Positions 43,701 through 52,735 of a DNA stretch of 64,000 bases are shown piece after piece. The notes under the pieces are model-generated. The model did not search any database, had not been told where the DNA came from, and saw only the letters and a program-made list of their open reading frames with translations. The stretch comes from Streptomyces fradiae (lineage in GTDB: Bacteria > Actinomycetota > Actinomycetes > Streptomycetales > Streptomycetaceae): NCBI RefSeq assembly GCF_041270065.1, contig NZ_CP065958.1, positions 2,728,001-2,792,000 of the forward strand. The letters run 5' to 3'. Positions within the stretch are counted from its first letter, which is position 1. The number at the start of each line of letters is the position of its first letter. Position numbers and translations under genes: made by a program.

Positions 43701-44539
43701 TAGGCCAGCCAGCCGCCGAGGGCGAGCACGGCGACCTGGCCGAGCGCCGGGACGGCCTGCAGGGCGGGGGTGTACTTCGCGTTGAGCCGGATGGTGCGGA
43801 GCCGGCCCGCGAACAGCTTCCGGCCGGCCTCGCGGATCTTGCCGGTCTCCTGCTCCTCCTGCCCGAAGCCCTTCACCACGCGGACGCCGGTCACGGCGCC
43901 GTCGACCACGCCGGCGACGGCGGCGGCCTGCTGCTGCGCGTACCAGGTGGCGGGGTGCAGCCGGGTGCGGCTGCGGCGGGCGATCCACCACAGGGCGGGG
44001 GCGACGGCGAGGGCGACGGCGGTAAGCGGCAGGGAGAGGGCGGCCATCACGCCGAGCGAGATGAGGAAGAGCAGCACGTTCCCGATGGTCATCGGGAGCA
44101 TGAAGAGCAGGCCCTGGATCAGCTGCAGGTCGCTGGTGGCGCGGCCGACGACCTGCCCGGTGGACAGCTCGTCCTGGCGCCGCCCGTCGAGCCGGGTGAT
44201 CGTCCCGTACATCTCGGTGCGCAGGTCGTGCTGGACGTCGAGGGCGAGCCGGCCGCCGTAATAGCGGCGGATGTAGGTGAGGACGTAGACGACGACGGCC
44301 GCGCCGAGGAGGAGACCGGTCCACAGGGCGAGTGAGCCCGAGCCGTCGCCCTTCGCGCCGATCACGTCGTCGATGACGACCTTGGTGATGAGGGGCACGA
44401 GCGCGAGCACGGCCATGCCGGCGAGCGAGGAGCCCAGCGCGAGCACCACGTCCGCCTTGTACCGCCAGGCATACCCCCAGAGCCTGCGGGCCCATCCCGG
44501 GCCCCGCTCCCCCGTCTGCTTCTGCCCCACCGCCGCCAC
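40730..44539 (-). CDS. Fused two-in-one type IV ABC exporter with one degenerate ATP site
   Basis: A 1269-residue full transporter, TMD1-NBD1-linker-TMD2-NBD2. NBD1 (about 345-590) has Walker A GASGSGKST, signature LSGGQ and Walker B LLVLDDATSAVD, where the usual catalytic glutamate is aspartate. NBD2 (about 1020-1255) has GETGAGKST, signature LSAGQ and a canonical LLLDEATAALD. The paired changes place a degenerate site (NBD1 Walker B with NBD2 signature) beside an intact one, as in heterodimeric exporters such as TM287/288. A charged linker (about 595-690) joins the halves. The GTG at 44539 has GGAGG six bases upstream. The substrate is unknown. Confidence 0.92.
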   Translation of the reverse strand: MAAVGQKQTGERGPGWARRLWGYAWRYKADVVLALGSSLAGMAVLALVPLITKVVIDDVIGAKGDGSGSLALWTGLLLGAAVVVYVLTYIRRYYGGRLALDVQHDLRTEMYGTITRLDGRRQDELSTGQVVGRATSDLQLIQGLLFMLPMTIGNVLLFLISLGVMAALSLPLTAVALAVAPALWWIARRSRTRLHPATWYAQQQAAAVAGVVDGAVTGVRVVKGFGQEEQETGKIREAGRKLFAGRLRTIRLNAKYTPALQAVPALGQVAVLALGGWLAYKEQITLGTFVAFSAYLASLVGPVRMLAMVLTVGQQARAGVERVLELIDTEPTMKDGTKELPADAPATVEFDDVSFAYESADGKANPVLEGFSLEIRPGETVAVVGASGSGKSTVSLLLPRFYDVTHGAVLVGGHDVRELTLDSLRAAVGLVPEDSFLFSDTVRANIAYGVPDATQEQIEAAARAAQADRFIAELPGGYDTKVGEHGLTLSGGQRQRIALARAILTDPRLLVLDDATSAVDAKVEHEIHEALRSVMAGRTTLLIAHRRSTLGLADRIAVLDGGRLAAIGTHEELQEHSALYRRLLTDPDELGAVSPGHVLPAEPPEDRTLRAELDAEFDAERGITPTLWVRDERAEEREAKSPVAFGTGGAPTGSTPELLAAVDALPPATDAPEVDEGRAVAPETSYGLRRLLHGFGVPLLVSLGLVAVDAGAGLLLPVLIRHGIDEGVNRLAIGAVWAASALALLTVFVQWIAQTAETRMTGRTGERILYALRLKIFAQLQRLGLDYYERELTGRIMTRMTTDVDALSTFLQTGLVTAFVSVVTFFGIMGALLVLDLQLALVVFTTLPVLAVATFFFRRASVKAYELARERISVVNADLQESVAGLRIVQAFRREQYGAERFTARSREYRAARIHGQWLISVYFPFVTLLSSVAAAAVLIVGAHRIEDQTLTTGALVAYLLYIDLFFAPVQQLSQVFDGYQQAAVSLKRMQELLQEPTSTAAADAPLDVLSLRGEIAFEDVSFGYGSADDGEEALTGIDLRIPAGQTVAFVGETGAGKSTLVKLVARFYDPTAGRVTADGTDLRALDLTAYRHRLGVVPQEAYLFEGTVRDAIAYGRPDAGDAEVEAAARAVGAHDMIATLDGGYLHAVAERGRNLSAGQRQLIALARAELVDPDVLLLDEATAALDLATEAQVNAATDRLAGRRTTLVVAHRLTTAARADRVVVMDHGRVAEDGTHDELLALDGRYAALWRTFIGEDAEQEPAPAEAI

Positions 44540-44625
44540 GTGGCGCCTCCCGTCCGTCCTGCTCTACCGGAAGGGCCAACGCGGCCGACGTGCGATTTCA
44601 TCCCGCCGCAACAATCCCGGGCCCA

Positions 44626-44654
44626 AGGACCGACCCGGCCGGGTCCCTGGTCCT
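44626..44654 (-). terminator. Hairpin after the small membrane protein gene
   Basis: AGGACC (44626-44631) pairs with GGTCCT (44649-44654) around the palindromic core ACCCGGCCGGGT. It lies just past the stop of the 44682 gene and before the ABC exporter gene on the same strand. Confidence 0.5.
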
Positions 44655-44681
44655 AGGCCGCTCCGGGGCCGGGCGGGGCGG

Positions 44682-44975
44682 TCACCACCAGACGAAGTCG
44701 ATCGCATAGAGAGCCAAGAAGGCCGCGCCCCCGAAGGCGATGACAGCGGCACCCGCCAGCCGCCCCTTGCGTCGCCGGGCGGAGCCGCGGAAGGTCTCCC
44801 AGGCGCCGTAGCCGGTGAACGCGACGGCCAGGGCTGTGACCCCTCCGGTCACCAGCGGGCTGATGCTCCAGCCCCAGAAGAACACGAACGCCAGGCCGAT
44901 GAGCAGCCCGTAGGCCAGGACCTGCAGGATCAGCTCGCCCACGAACTCACCGACGAACTCCTTCAGGAAACGCAT
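44682..44975 (-). CDS. Small membrane protein
   Basis: A 97-residue protein with a short amphipathic start (RFLKEFVGEFVGELILQ) and three hydrophobic segments (about 18-35, 40-57, 76-94), separated by a basic loop SARRRKGRL that should be cytoplasmic. The ATG at 44975 has GGAGGGGG upstream; the very long frame that runs through it is shadow coding of the ThDP gene. No family is recognised. It lies between the ThDP enzyme and the ABC exporter, all leftward. Confidence 0.65.
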   Translation of the reverse strand: MRFLKEFVGEFVGELILQVLAYGLLIGLAFVFFWGWSISPLVTGGVTALAVAFTGYGAWETFRGSARRRKGRLAGAAVIAFGGAAFLALYAIDFVWW

Positions 44976-45064
44976 GCCCCCGCCCCCTCCCGCCCCCGTG
45001 AGGGGCCTCCGGGAAGGGAGGACCCGTACGGGGCCCGGAGGGTTGAGCGAGGGGGCCCAGTCGC

Positions 45065-46747
45065 CTACAGATGCGTCGGCTCGAACATCCGCAGCAGGGC
45101 CGGGAGGACCACCACCGACGGGCCCGGGGTCTTCAGGGCCGCGGCGAGGTCCGAGGCGAGGGAGTCCGGGGTGGTGAGGGTGGCCGGGACGGCGAAGGAT
45201 TCGGCGAGGGCGACGAAGTCTGGGCGGGTGAGTTCGGTGGCGGTGGCCGCGCCGAAGGCGTCCGTCATGTACTCGCGCAGGATGCCGTAGCCGCCGTCGT
45301 CGACGATCAGCCAGGTGACGTCGAGCTCGTACTGCTTCGCCGTGGCCAGCTCCGCGATCGAGTACATCGCGCCGCCGTCGCCCGACACCGCGAGGACCGG
45401 GCGGGTCGGGTCGGCCACGGCGGCGCCCAGCGCGGCGGGGAAGGCGTAGCCGAGGCCGCCGGCGCCCTGGGCCGAGTGCATCGTGTTCGGGTGGCGCGCG
45501 TCGAAGGCGGACCAGGCCCAGTAGGCCAGGATCGTCATGTCCCAGAAGCTCGGGGCCCGGGACGGGAGCGCCTCGCGGACCGCCGCCACGACCCGCTGCT
45601 CCAGGTCCAGGTCCTGGGCGGCGAGGCGGTCCCGGACCTTCGCGAGCAGGGCGGCGACCCGCTCCGGGGCGGCCGGGTCCTCCCGTACCGCCACCGTCTC
45701 CAGGAGCGCCTGCAGCGCGAGGCGGGCGTCCGCGTGGATGCCGAGCGCCGGGTGGTTGGACTCCAGCTTGCCCGCGTCGGCCTCGATCTGGATCACCCGG
45801 CCGCGCGGGGCGAAGGTGTGGTAGTTCGAGGACAGCTCGCCGAGGCCGGAGCCGACCACGAGGAGCACGTCCGCGTCCTCCAGGAAGTCCGTGGTGTGCC
45901 GGTCCTCCAGCCAGGACTGCAGGGAGAGCGGGTGCTGCCACGGGAAGGCGCCCTTGCCGCCGAAGGTCGTCACGACCGGCGCCGCGATCCGCTCGGCGAG
46001 CGCCCGCAGCTTGCCGGAGGCGTCCGAGCGGACCACCCCGCCGCCCGCGATGATCACGGGGCGCTCGGCGTGCGCCAGCAGGTGCGCGGCGACGGCCGTC
46101 AGCTCGGGCCGCGGCGGGATCTCGTCGGGCGTCGCGTCCATGGCCGTGACCACCGGCAGCGTCGTCTCCGCGAGCAGCACGTCCTGCGGGATCTCCACCC
46201 ACACCGGCCCGTGCGGGGCGGTGAGCGCGGACTGCCAGGCGGCGGCGATCGCGGACGGGATCTGCGACTGCGTCCGCACGGTGTGCACGGACTTCACGAC
46301 GTCCCGGAAGGACGCCTGCTGGTCGCGCAGCTCGTGGAGGTAGCCGTGCCGGCCGCCGCCGAGCCCGGCGCCCGGGATCTGGCTCCCGATCGCGAGCACG
46401 GGCGCGGACGCGGCCGCCGCCTCCTGCAGCGCGGCGAGCGACATCAGCGCCCCGGGGCCGGTGGACAGCAGCAGCGGGGCCGCCTCGCCGGTGATCCGCC
46501 CGTACGCGTCGGCCGCGAAGCCCGCGTTGTTCTCGACCCGCAGTCCGACGTACCGCAGGTCGGAGCGGCGCAGCGCGTCGAACATGCCGAGCGCGTGCTG
46601 CCCCGGGAGCCCGAAGACCGTCGTGGCGCCGAGTCCGCTGAGGCTCTCGACGACCAGGTCCCCGCCGGTCCGCCCGGCGGGCGGGTGGAGGGCCGCCGCG
46701 GTCTGCGCGGGCGTCGGGCGCAGGACCAGGTCGTGGTCGTGGGTCAT
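45065..46747 (-). CDS. ThDP-dependent enzyme (acetolactate synthase-like decarboxylase)
   Basis: A 560-residue thiamine-diphosphate enzyme with the three-domain layout of the acetolactate synthase/pyruvate oxidase family. The N-terminal block has FGLPGQHALGMFDAL and the cofactor glutamate in RVENNAGFAADAYGR (near 77). The central domain contains RPVIIAGGGVV. The C-terminal ThDP site reads SGDGGAMYSIAELATAKQYELDVTWLIVDDGGYG, with aspartates where acetolactate synthases usually have asparagine. No FAD-specific motif is obvious. It is 120 bases downstream of agmatinase on the same strand, so a role near arginine/agmatine metabolism is possible but not shown. Confidence 0.85.
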   Translation of the reverse strand: MTHDHDLVLRPTPAQTAAALHPPAGRTGGDLVVESLSGLGATTVFGLPGQHALGMFDALRRSDLRYVGLRVENNAGFAADAYGRITGEAAPLLLSTGPGALMSLAALQEAAAASAPVLAIGSQIPGAGLGGGRHGYLHELRDQQASFRDVVKSVHTVRTQSQIPSAIAAAWQSALTAPHGPVWVEIPQDVLLAETTLPVVTAMDATPDEIPPRPELTAVAAHLLAHAERPVIIAGGGVVRSDASGKLRALAERIAAPVVTTFGGKGAFPWQHPLSLQSWLEDRHTTDFLEDADVLLVVGSGLGELSSNYHTFAPRGRVIQIEADAGKLESNHPALGIHADARLALQALLETVAVREDPAAPERVAALLAKVRDRLAAQDLDLEQRVVAAVREALPSRAPSFWDMTILAYWAWSAFDARHPNTMHSAQGAGGLGYAFPAALGAAVADPTRPVLAVSGDGGAMYSIAELATAKQYELDVTWLIVDDGGYGILREYMTDAFGAATATELTRPDFVALAESFAVPATLTTPDSLASDLAAALKTPGPSVVVLPALLRMFEPTHL

Positions 46748-46867
46748 GGGCCGGCTCCTTGGGGCGTGGGCGTGGGCGTGGTCGGGCGCGTACGCGAGGA
46801 TGCCCGGCCCGGCCGACCGTGAAGGCCGGCGGGCCGGGCACCCCCGGAAATTATCGGCTCCGCGCGA

Positions 46868-47836
46868 TTACCGGCTCGCCGCGATCTGCCGCGACATGAT
46901 CGTCGTCAGCTCGTACGCCGTGTGCGAGGCCGCTACCGCGGTGATCTCGGCGTGGTCGTAGGCCGGGGCGACCTCCACCACGTCGGCCGAGACCAGGTTG
47001 CAGGAGGACAGGCCGCGCAGGATCTCCAGGAGCTCGCGGGAGGTCATGCCGCCCGCCTCGGGGGTGCCGGTGCCGGGGGCGTGGGCCGGGTCGAGGCAGT
47101 CGATGTCGATGGAGATGTAGAGCGGGCGGTCGCCGATGCGCTGGCGCAGCTGGTCGGCGACCTCGTCGGCGCCGCGGCGGTAGATGTCCGCGGAGGTGAC
47201 GATGCCGAAGCCCATCTTCTCGTCGTCGGTGAGGTCCTGCTTGCCGTAGAGCGGGCCGCGGGTGCCGACGTGCGAGAGGGCGGAGGTGTCGAGGATGCCC
47301 TCCTCGACGGCGCGGCGGAACGGGGTGCCGTGGGTGTACTCGGCGCCGAAGTACGTGTCCCAGGTGTCGAGGTGCGCGTCGAAGTGGAGCAGGGCGACCG
47401 GGCCGTGCTTCTTGGCCACCGAGCGCAGCAGCGGCAGCGCCACGGTGTGGTCGCCGCCCAGGGTCATCATGCGGGCGCCGGTGGCGAGCAGGTCGTCGGC
47501 GGCGGCCTCGATGGTCTCGACGGCCTCGTTGATGTTGAACGGGTTGGCCGCGATGTCACCGGCGTCGGCGACCTGCGCGAGGGCGAACGGGGAGGCGTCC
47601 TGCGCCGGGTTGTACGGGCGGAGCAGGCGGGAGGCCTCGCGGATCGCGTTGCCGCCGAAGCGGGCGCCGGGGCGGTAGGAGACGCCGCTGTCGAAGGGGA
47701 TGCCGACCACGGCGACGTCGGCGGTGCCGACCTCGTCGAGCCGCGGCAGCCGGGCGAACGTCGCGGGACCGGCGTACCGCGGGATGCGGGACGAGTCGAT
47801 CGGGCCGCGCGGGGTGTTCTGGTCGCTGCTGCTCAT
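46868..47836 (-). CDS. speB: Agmatinase (ureohydrolase family)
   Basis: A 322-residue binuclear-manganese ureohydrolase that splits agmatine to putrescine and urea, or acts on a related guanidino compound. The metal motifs are complete: GGDHTVALP near 128, [16 protein letters not shown] near 152, and [19 protein letters not shown] near 240. The N-terminal [42 protein letters not shown] is typical of bacterial agmatinase/guanidinobutyrase-like enzymes, which are hard to tell apart by sequence. AGGAGG lies before the ATG at 47836; upstream frame is noise. It is divergent from a PucR-type regulator gene. Confidence 0.9.
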   Translation of the reverse strand: MSSSDQNTPRGPIDSSRIPRYAGPATFARLPRLDEVGTADVAVVGIPFDSGVSYRPGARFGGNAIREASRLLRPYNPAQDASPFALAQVADAGDIAANPFNINEAVETIEAAADDLLATGARMMTLGGDHTVALPLLRSVAKKHGPVALLHFDAHLDTWDTYFGAEYTHGTPFRRAVEEGILDTSALSHVGTRGPLYGKQDLTDDEKMGFGIVTSADIYRRGADEVADQLRQRIGDRPLYISIDIDCLDPAHAPGTGTPEAGGMTSRELLEILRGLSSCNLVSADVVEVAPAYDHAEITAVAASHTAYELTTIMSRQIAASR

Positions 47837-47964
47837 GGTCGGTCCTCCTGGGATGTATCGGTCCGGAGATGGATCGGTCCGGCGACTCGACAGTAGGGGG
47901 CCGGACAGCGACGGAGAAGTGTGCGTTTCCTCCACAGTACGGCCGTGTGGTGTACGAAGGATCC

Positions 47965-49547
47965 ATGACCACGTCCGCCGCGCCGGAGCCCGCGCCTCCC
48001 ACCTCCCCCGTCCCGCTCGCCGCGCTGCTCGCCCGGCGGGACCTCGGGCTCCGGCTGCTGGCCGGGCCGAGGGACGTACCGCTGCACTGGGTGCACGCCT
48101 CGGAGATGGCCGACCCGTACCCGTATCTGCTCGGCGGCGAGCTGCTGCTCACGGCGGGCGTACAGCTCGCCGACCCGGCGCGGTTCGTGGAGCGGGTGGT
48201 CGAGGCGGGTGCGGCGGCGCTCGGGTTCGGCGTCACGCCGGTGTACGACACGGTGCCGGCCGCGCTCGTCGGGGCCTGCGAGCGGCTCGGTCTGCCGCTG
48301 ATCGAAGTGCCGCCCGAGACACCGTTCACGGCGGTGGCGCGGGCGCTGTGGCGGCTGATGGCGGAGGCCCGGCTGCACGAGCTGCGCCGGGTGAGCGAGG
48401 CCCAGCAGTCCCTGGCGACCGCCGCGGCCCGCCCGGCGCCGGTGCCGGCCGTGCTCGGCGCGCTCGCCTCCCGGCTCGGCGGGCGCGCGGTGCTCTTCGA
48501 CCCCGCCGGTACGGAGTCGGCGGCGGCCGGCCGCGCGATCCCGCCGGAGGCGGCCCGGGCCCTCGCGGACCTGGCGGGCGTGGTCGGGGGCCCCGGCCCG
48601 GCGGCCCGGCCTCCGCGAGCGGGGACGGCGGCGGGCTGCGGCTCGCCGCGTACGCGCTCGGCGGCGGCGACGGCATGGCCCTCGGGATCGCGACCGAGGG
48701 GCGCGCGCCCGGCGACCACACCATCGCCGGGGTCGCCGTCGTCCTGCTCTCGCTGCTCACCGCACCGCACCGGGCCGCCGATGTCTCGGTACGGGACGGG
48801 GCCCTGGCCCGGCTGCTGCTCGGCGCACCGGTGGCCGAGGCCGCGGCGGCCCTCTCCCCCGGCCCGTGGACGGTGGTGCACGCCCGGGGCGGCGACGGCA
48901 CCCCGTTCGCGGCGGCGGCGCTCGCGGCGGCCCTGGGCACGGACCTGGTGGACCCGGGCGCGGGCGCCGGGTCCGCGGGCGCCGGGATGGGGCTCGGCAG
49001 GACGGCCGGCCACGGATCCGGCGCGGACCCCGGCAGGACCCGGTCCGGAGAGGCGCCGGGCGCCCCGGAGGGTCCAGGCGCCGGGGAGGGCCGCCCCGGG
49101 GTCGTACGGCTCCTGCTCCCGCCGGGGGCCGCCGCCTCCGTCGCCGCCAAGCCCGGCTGGAGCCTCGGCGTCAGCGCCCCCGCCGAACCGACCGCCCTCG
49201 CCGCCGCCGACGCCCAGGCGGCCCGCGCCCTGCGCCGCGCCGAGGCCACCCGCACCCCTCTGGTCCGGCACCGCGCGAACGGCCTGGCCGGCCTCGTGGA
49301 CCCGGCCGAGGCCGCCACCCACGCGCGCGTGCTGCTCGCCCCGCTCAGCGAGCCGCAGACCGAGACCCTGCGCACCTGGCTCTCCCTGCACGGCAGTTGG
49401 GACCGCACGGCGGTGGCCATGGACATCCACCGCAACACCGTCCGCCAGCGGATCGCCCGGATCGCGACCCTCCTCGACCGCGACCTGGACGACCCGGACG
49501 TACGGATGGAGCTGTGGTTCGCCCTCGGCAGCGCCCGGGCCGAATAG
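47965..49547 (+). pseudogene. PucR-family regulator interrupted by a frameshift
   Basis: Two frames together encode one PucR-type regulator. The first runs from the ATG at 47965 (GAAGGA upstream) with the PucR N-terminal domain ([48 protein letters not shown]) to about 48590-48600. The second continues in the -1 frame with LRLAAYALGGGDGMALGIATEG and ends at 49547 with the C-terminal HTH_30 motif (TLRTWLSLHGSWDRTAVAMDIHRNTVRQRIARI). The break sits in a GGGGGCCCC run, as expected for one lost base, so it is either a recent mutation or a sequencing error. The intact protein would have about 528 residues. It is divergent from agmatinase, its probable target. Confidence 0.82.
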
Positions 49548-49640
49548 ACCTCGCTCTCCCCGCGGGCTCCCCGCGGGCCGGTGCTGGATCACAGTCCAGA
49601 ACTCTGGACACTTTCAACAACCCACGGGTAACTTGGACTG

Positions 49641-49665
49641 AGCAAGCGCTTAGACAAGCGTTGCG
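49641..49665 (+). promoter_or_regulatory. AAGCGCTT-type repeat ahead of acyl-CoA dehydrogenase
   Basis: AGCAAGCGCTTAGAC is followed at once by AAGCGTTGCG, giving the palindrome AAGCGCTT and a near-repeat 11 bases later, about 35 bases before the GTG start. Such sites are often bound by TetR-type regulators of fatty-acid genes; here binding is inferred. Confidence 0.45.
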
Positions 49666-49698
49666 CCGGACCAGGACAGGACCCGAAGGAGGCGGCTC

Positions 49699-50856
<1,158 letters not shown>

Positions 50857-51729
50857 GTGCCGGAGGCAACACCCACGGCACTGGATGCCCTGCTCGATCT
50901 GCTCGACCTGGAGCGGATCGAGCGGGACATCTTCCGCGGCGAGTCCCGGTCCGCGCTCGTCCCCCGCGTCTTCGGCGGCCAGGTGGCCGCCCAGGCGCTG
51001 GTGGCGGCGGGCCGGACGGTCCCGGCCGACCGGCTCGCCCACTCGCTCCACGCGTACTTCCTGCGCCCCGGCGACCCGGGCGCGCCGATCGTCTACAACG
51101 TGGACCGCATCCGCGACGGACGTTCCTTCACCACCCGCCGGGTCGTCGCCGTCCAGCACGGCCAGCCGATCTTCCACCTCTCGGCGTCCTTCCAGACGTA
51201 CGAGGAGGGGCTCGACCACCAGGCGGATATGCCGCCCGCCCCGGACCCGGAGTCGCTGCCCACGCCGGCCGAGATGCTGCCCCGCCACCTCCCCCGCGAG
51301 GTCGCGGACCGGCTGATCGAGGCGCGGGCGGCGGTGGACCTGCGCTATGCCGAGACGCCCCCGTGGGGGACGGTCGGGCAGCCGCGCGAGCCGCGCTCCC
51401 AGGTCTGGTTCCGCACCAACGGCAAACTGGCCGACGACCCGCTGCTGCACGTCGTGCTCGCGACGTACGTCTCCGACATGACGCTGCTCGACTCCATCCT
51501 GCTCGCGCACGGGCGCGGCGGCTGGGCGGTCGGCGACGTCGTGGGGGCCTCGCTCGACCACGCGATGTGGTTCCACCGCCCCTTCCGGGCGGACGAGTGG
51601 CTGCTGTACGACCAGGAGTCGCCGACCGCGTCCGGCGGGCGCGGTCTGGGCCAGGCCCGGATCTACACGCAGGACGGGCGGCTCGCGATCTCCGTCATCC
51701 AGGAGGGTGTCGTTCGCGTCCCGCGCTGA
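50857..51729 (+). CDS. tesB: Acyl-CoA thioesterase II (TesB)
   Basis: A 290-residue double-hotdog thioesterase that hydrolyses acyl-CoA. The first hotdog shows RIERDIFRGESR, RVFGGQVAAQALVAAGRTVP and HSLHAYFLRPGDPGAPIVYNVDRIRDGRSFTTRRV, and the second shows VLATYVSDMTLLDSIL (near 205), SLDHAMWFHRPFRADEWLLYDQESPTASGGRGLGQARIY with the conserved Asp and Thr/Gln catalytic set. The GTG starts on the base after the preceding acyl-CoA dehydrogenase stop, so translation is probably coupled. Together they suggest beta-oxidation with release of surplus acyl-CoA. Confidence 0.93.
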   Translation: MPEATPTALDALLDLLDLERIERDIFRGESRSALVPRVFGGQVAAQALVAAGRTVPADRLAHSLHAYFLRPGDPGAPIVYNVDRIRDGRSFTTRRVVAVQHGQPIFHLSASFQTYEEGLDHQADMPPAPDPESLPTPAEMLPRHLPREVADRLIEARAAVDLRYAETPPWGTVGQPREPRSQVWFRTNGKLADDPLLHVVLATYVSDMTLLDSILLAHGRGGWAVGDVVGASLDHAMWFHRPFRADEWLLYDQESPTASGGRGLGQARIYTQDGRLAISVIQEGVVRVPR

Positions 51730-51733
51730 CGCC

Positions 51734-51760
51734 CGGACATACTGTCCGACTTATGTCGGA
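51734..51760. promoter_or_regulatory. Two overlapping inverted repeats at the start of the cation efflux gene
   Basis: CGGACA-TAC-TGTCCG (51734-51748) is a perfect inverted repeat, and TCCGAC-TTAT-GTCGGA (51745-51760) is a second perfect one that covers the start codon. They share bases 51745-51748, so the two hairpins would exclude each other in RNA. Metal- or repressor-dependent control is conjecture. Confidence 0.5.
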
Positions 51761-52673
51761 AAACGGTGAAAGCACCACCACGGTGATGGTCGCGGCGGTG
51801 GCGAACCTCGGGATCGCCGCCGCCAAGGCCGTCGCGGGCGTGATCAGCGGATCGAGCGCGATGCTCTCCGAGGCGGCCCACTCGGTGGCCGACACCGTGA
51901 CCGAGGGCATGCTGCTCACCGCGCTCCGGCGGGGCAGCCGCCCGGCCGACGAGGACCATCCGCTCGGGCACGCGGGCGAGCGCTATGTGTGGGCGCTGCT
52001 CGCGGCGGTGGCGACCTTCGTGGGCGGCGCCGTCTTCTCCTTCTACGACGGCATCCACACGCTCGTGCAGGGCGAGGAGCTCGGCGATCCGCTCGTCTCG
52101 TACATCGTGCTCGGCATCGCCGCCGTCCTGGAGGGCTTCTCGCTGCGAACCGCGATCCGGCAGGTCAGCGCGGAGGCCCAGCGCGCCGCGGCGCCGTTCT
52201 CCCGCTATCTGCGGCTCACCCCCGACACGACCGTCAAGGCCGTCGTCATGGAGGACTCCGCCGCCCTGGCCGGTCTGATGCTCGCGGCCGGCGGGCTGCT
52301 CGGCGGGCAGATCACCGGCTCCGGCGTGTGGGACGGCGTCGCCTCGATCCTCATCGGCTGCCTGCTCGTGTACGTGGCCTGGGTCCTGGGCCGCTCCAAC
52401 GCCGAGCTCCTGGTGGGCCGGGCCCTGCCGCCGCGGATGCGGGACGCGGTACGGGACGAGCTCCTCGCGGTGGACCACGTGGTCTCCGTCCTGGACCTCA
52501 CGACCCTGATCCAGGGCCCGGAGGAGGTCCTGGTCGCCGCGAAGGTCGACTTCCGCGACGTGGCCTCGGCCGAGCAGGTCGAGCTGGCCTGCGAGGACGC
52601 CGAACGGCGGCTCCGGGCCCGCTTCCCGTCCGTCCGGCGCGTCTATCTGGACCCGACGCCGGGCCGCGGTTGA
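51753..52673 (+). CDS. Cation diffusion facilitator family transporter
   Basis: A 306-residue membrane protein with six helices and a cytoplasmic ferredoxin-like tail. The helix-2 metal site region reads SSAMLSEAAHSVADTVTEGML (about 33-53), near the HxxxD pattern of zinc/iron efflux proteins, and helix 5 has MEDSAALAGLMLAAGG (about 165-180). A DHPLGHAGERYVWA stretch follows helix 2. It moves divalent metal outward in exchange for protons. No ribosome site precedes the ATG; overlapping inverted repeats do. It starts 24 bases after tesB but probably has its own control. Confidence 0.87.
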   Translation: MSENGESTTTVMVAAVANLGIAAAKAVAGVISGSSAMLSEAAHSVADTVTEGMLLTALRRGSRPADEDHPLGHAGERYVWALLAAVATFVGGAVFSFYDGIHTLVQGEELGDPLVSYIVLGIAAVLEGFSLRTAIRQVSAEAQRAAAPFSRYLRLTPDTTVKAVVMEDSAALAGLMLAAGGLLGGQITGSGVWDGVASILIGCLLVYVAWVLGRSNAELLVGRALPPRMRDAVRDELLAVDHVVSVLDLTTLIQGPEEVLVAAKVDFRDVASAEQVELACEDAERRLRARFPSVRRVYLDPTPGRG

Positions 52674-52735
52674 GCACGGCCCCCGCCCACCCCCGGCCAC
52701 ACGCCCGGCCGCACCCCGACCCGTCAGGCCGTCCG

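Noticed and set aside
41795..44335. An 846-codon plus-strand frame opposite the ABC exporter
   Set aside because: Composition is the mirror of a GC-rich gene; Walker and signature motifs are all on the minus strand.
45071..46822. A 583-codon plus-strand frame opposite the ThDP enzyme
   Set aside because: No motifs and biased composition; the minus strand has the complete ThDP motifs.
48585..48615. Programmed -1 frameshift in the PucR gene
   Set aside because: There is a G/C slippery-looking run, but no canonical slippery heptamer and the family is not known for recoding; a lost base is simpler.
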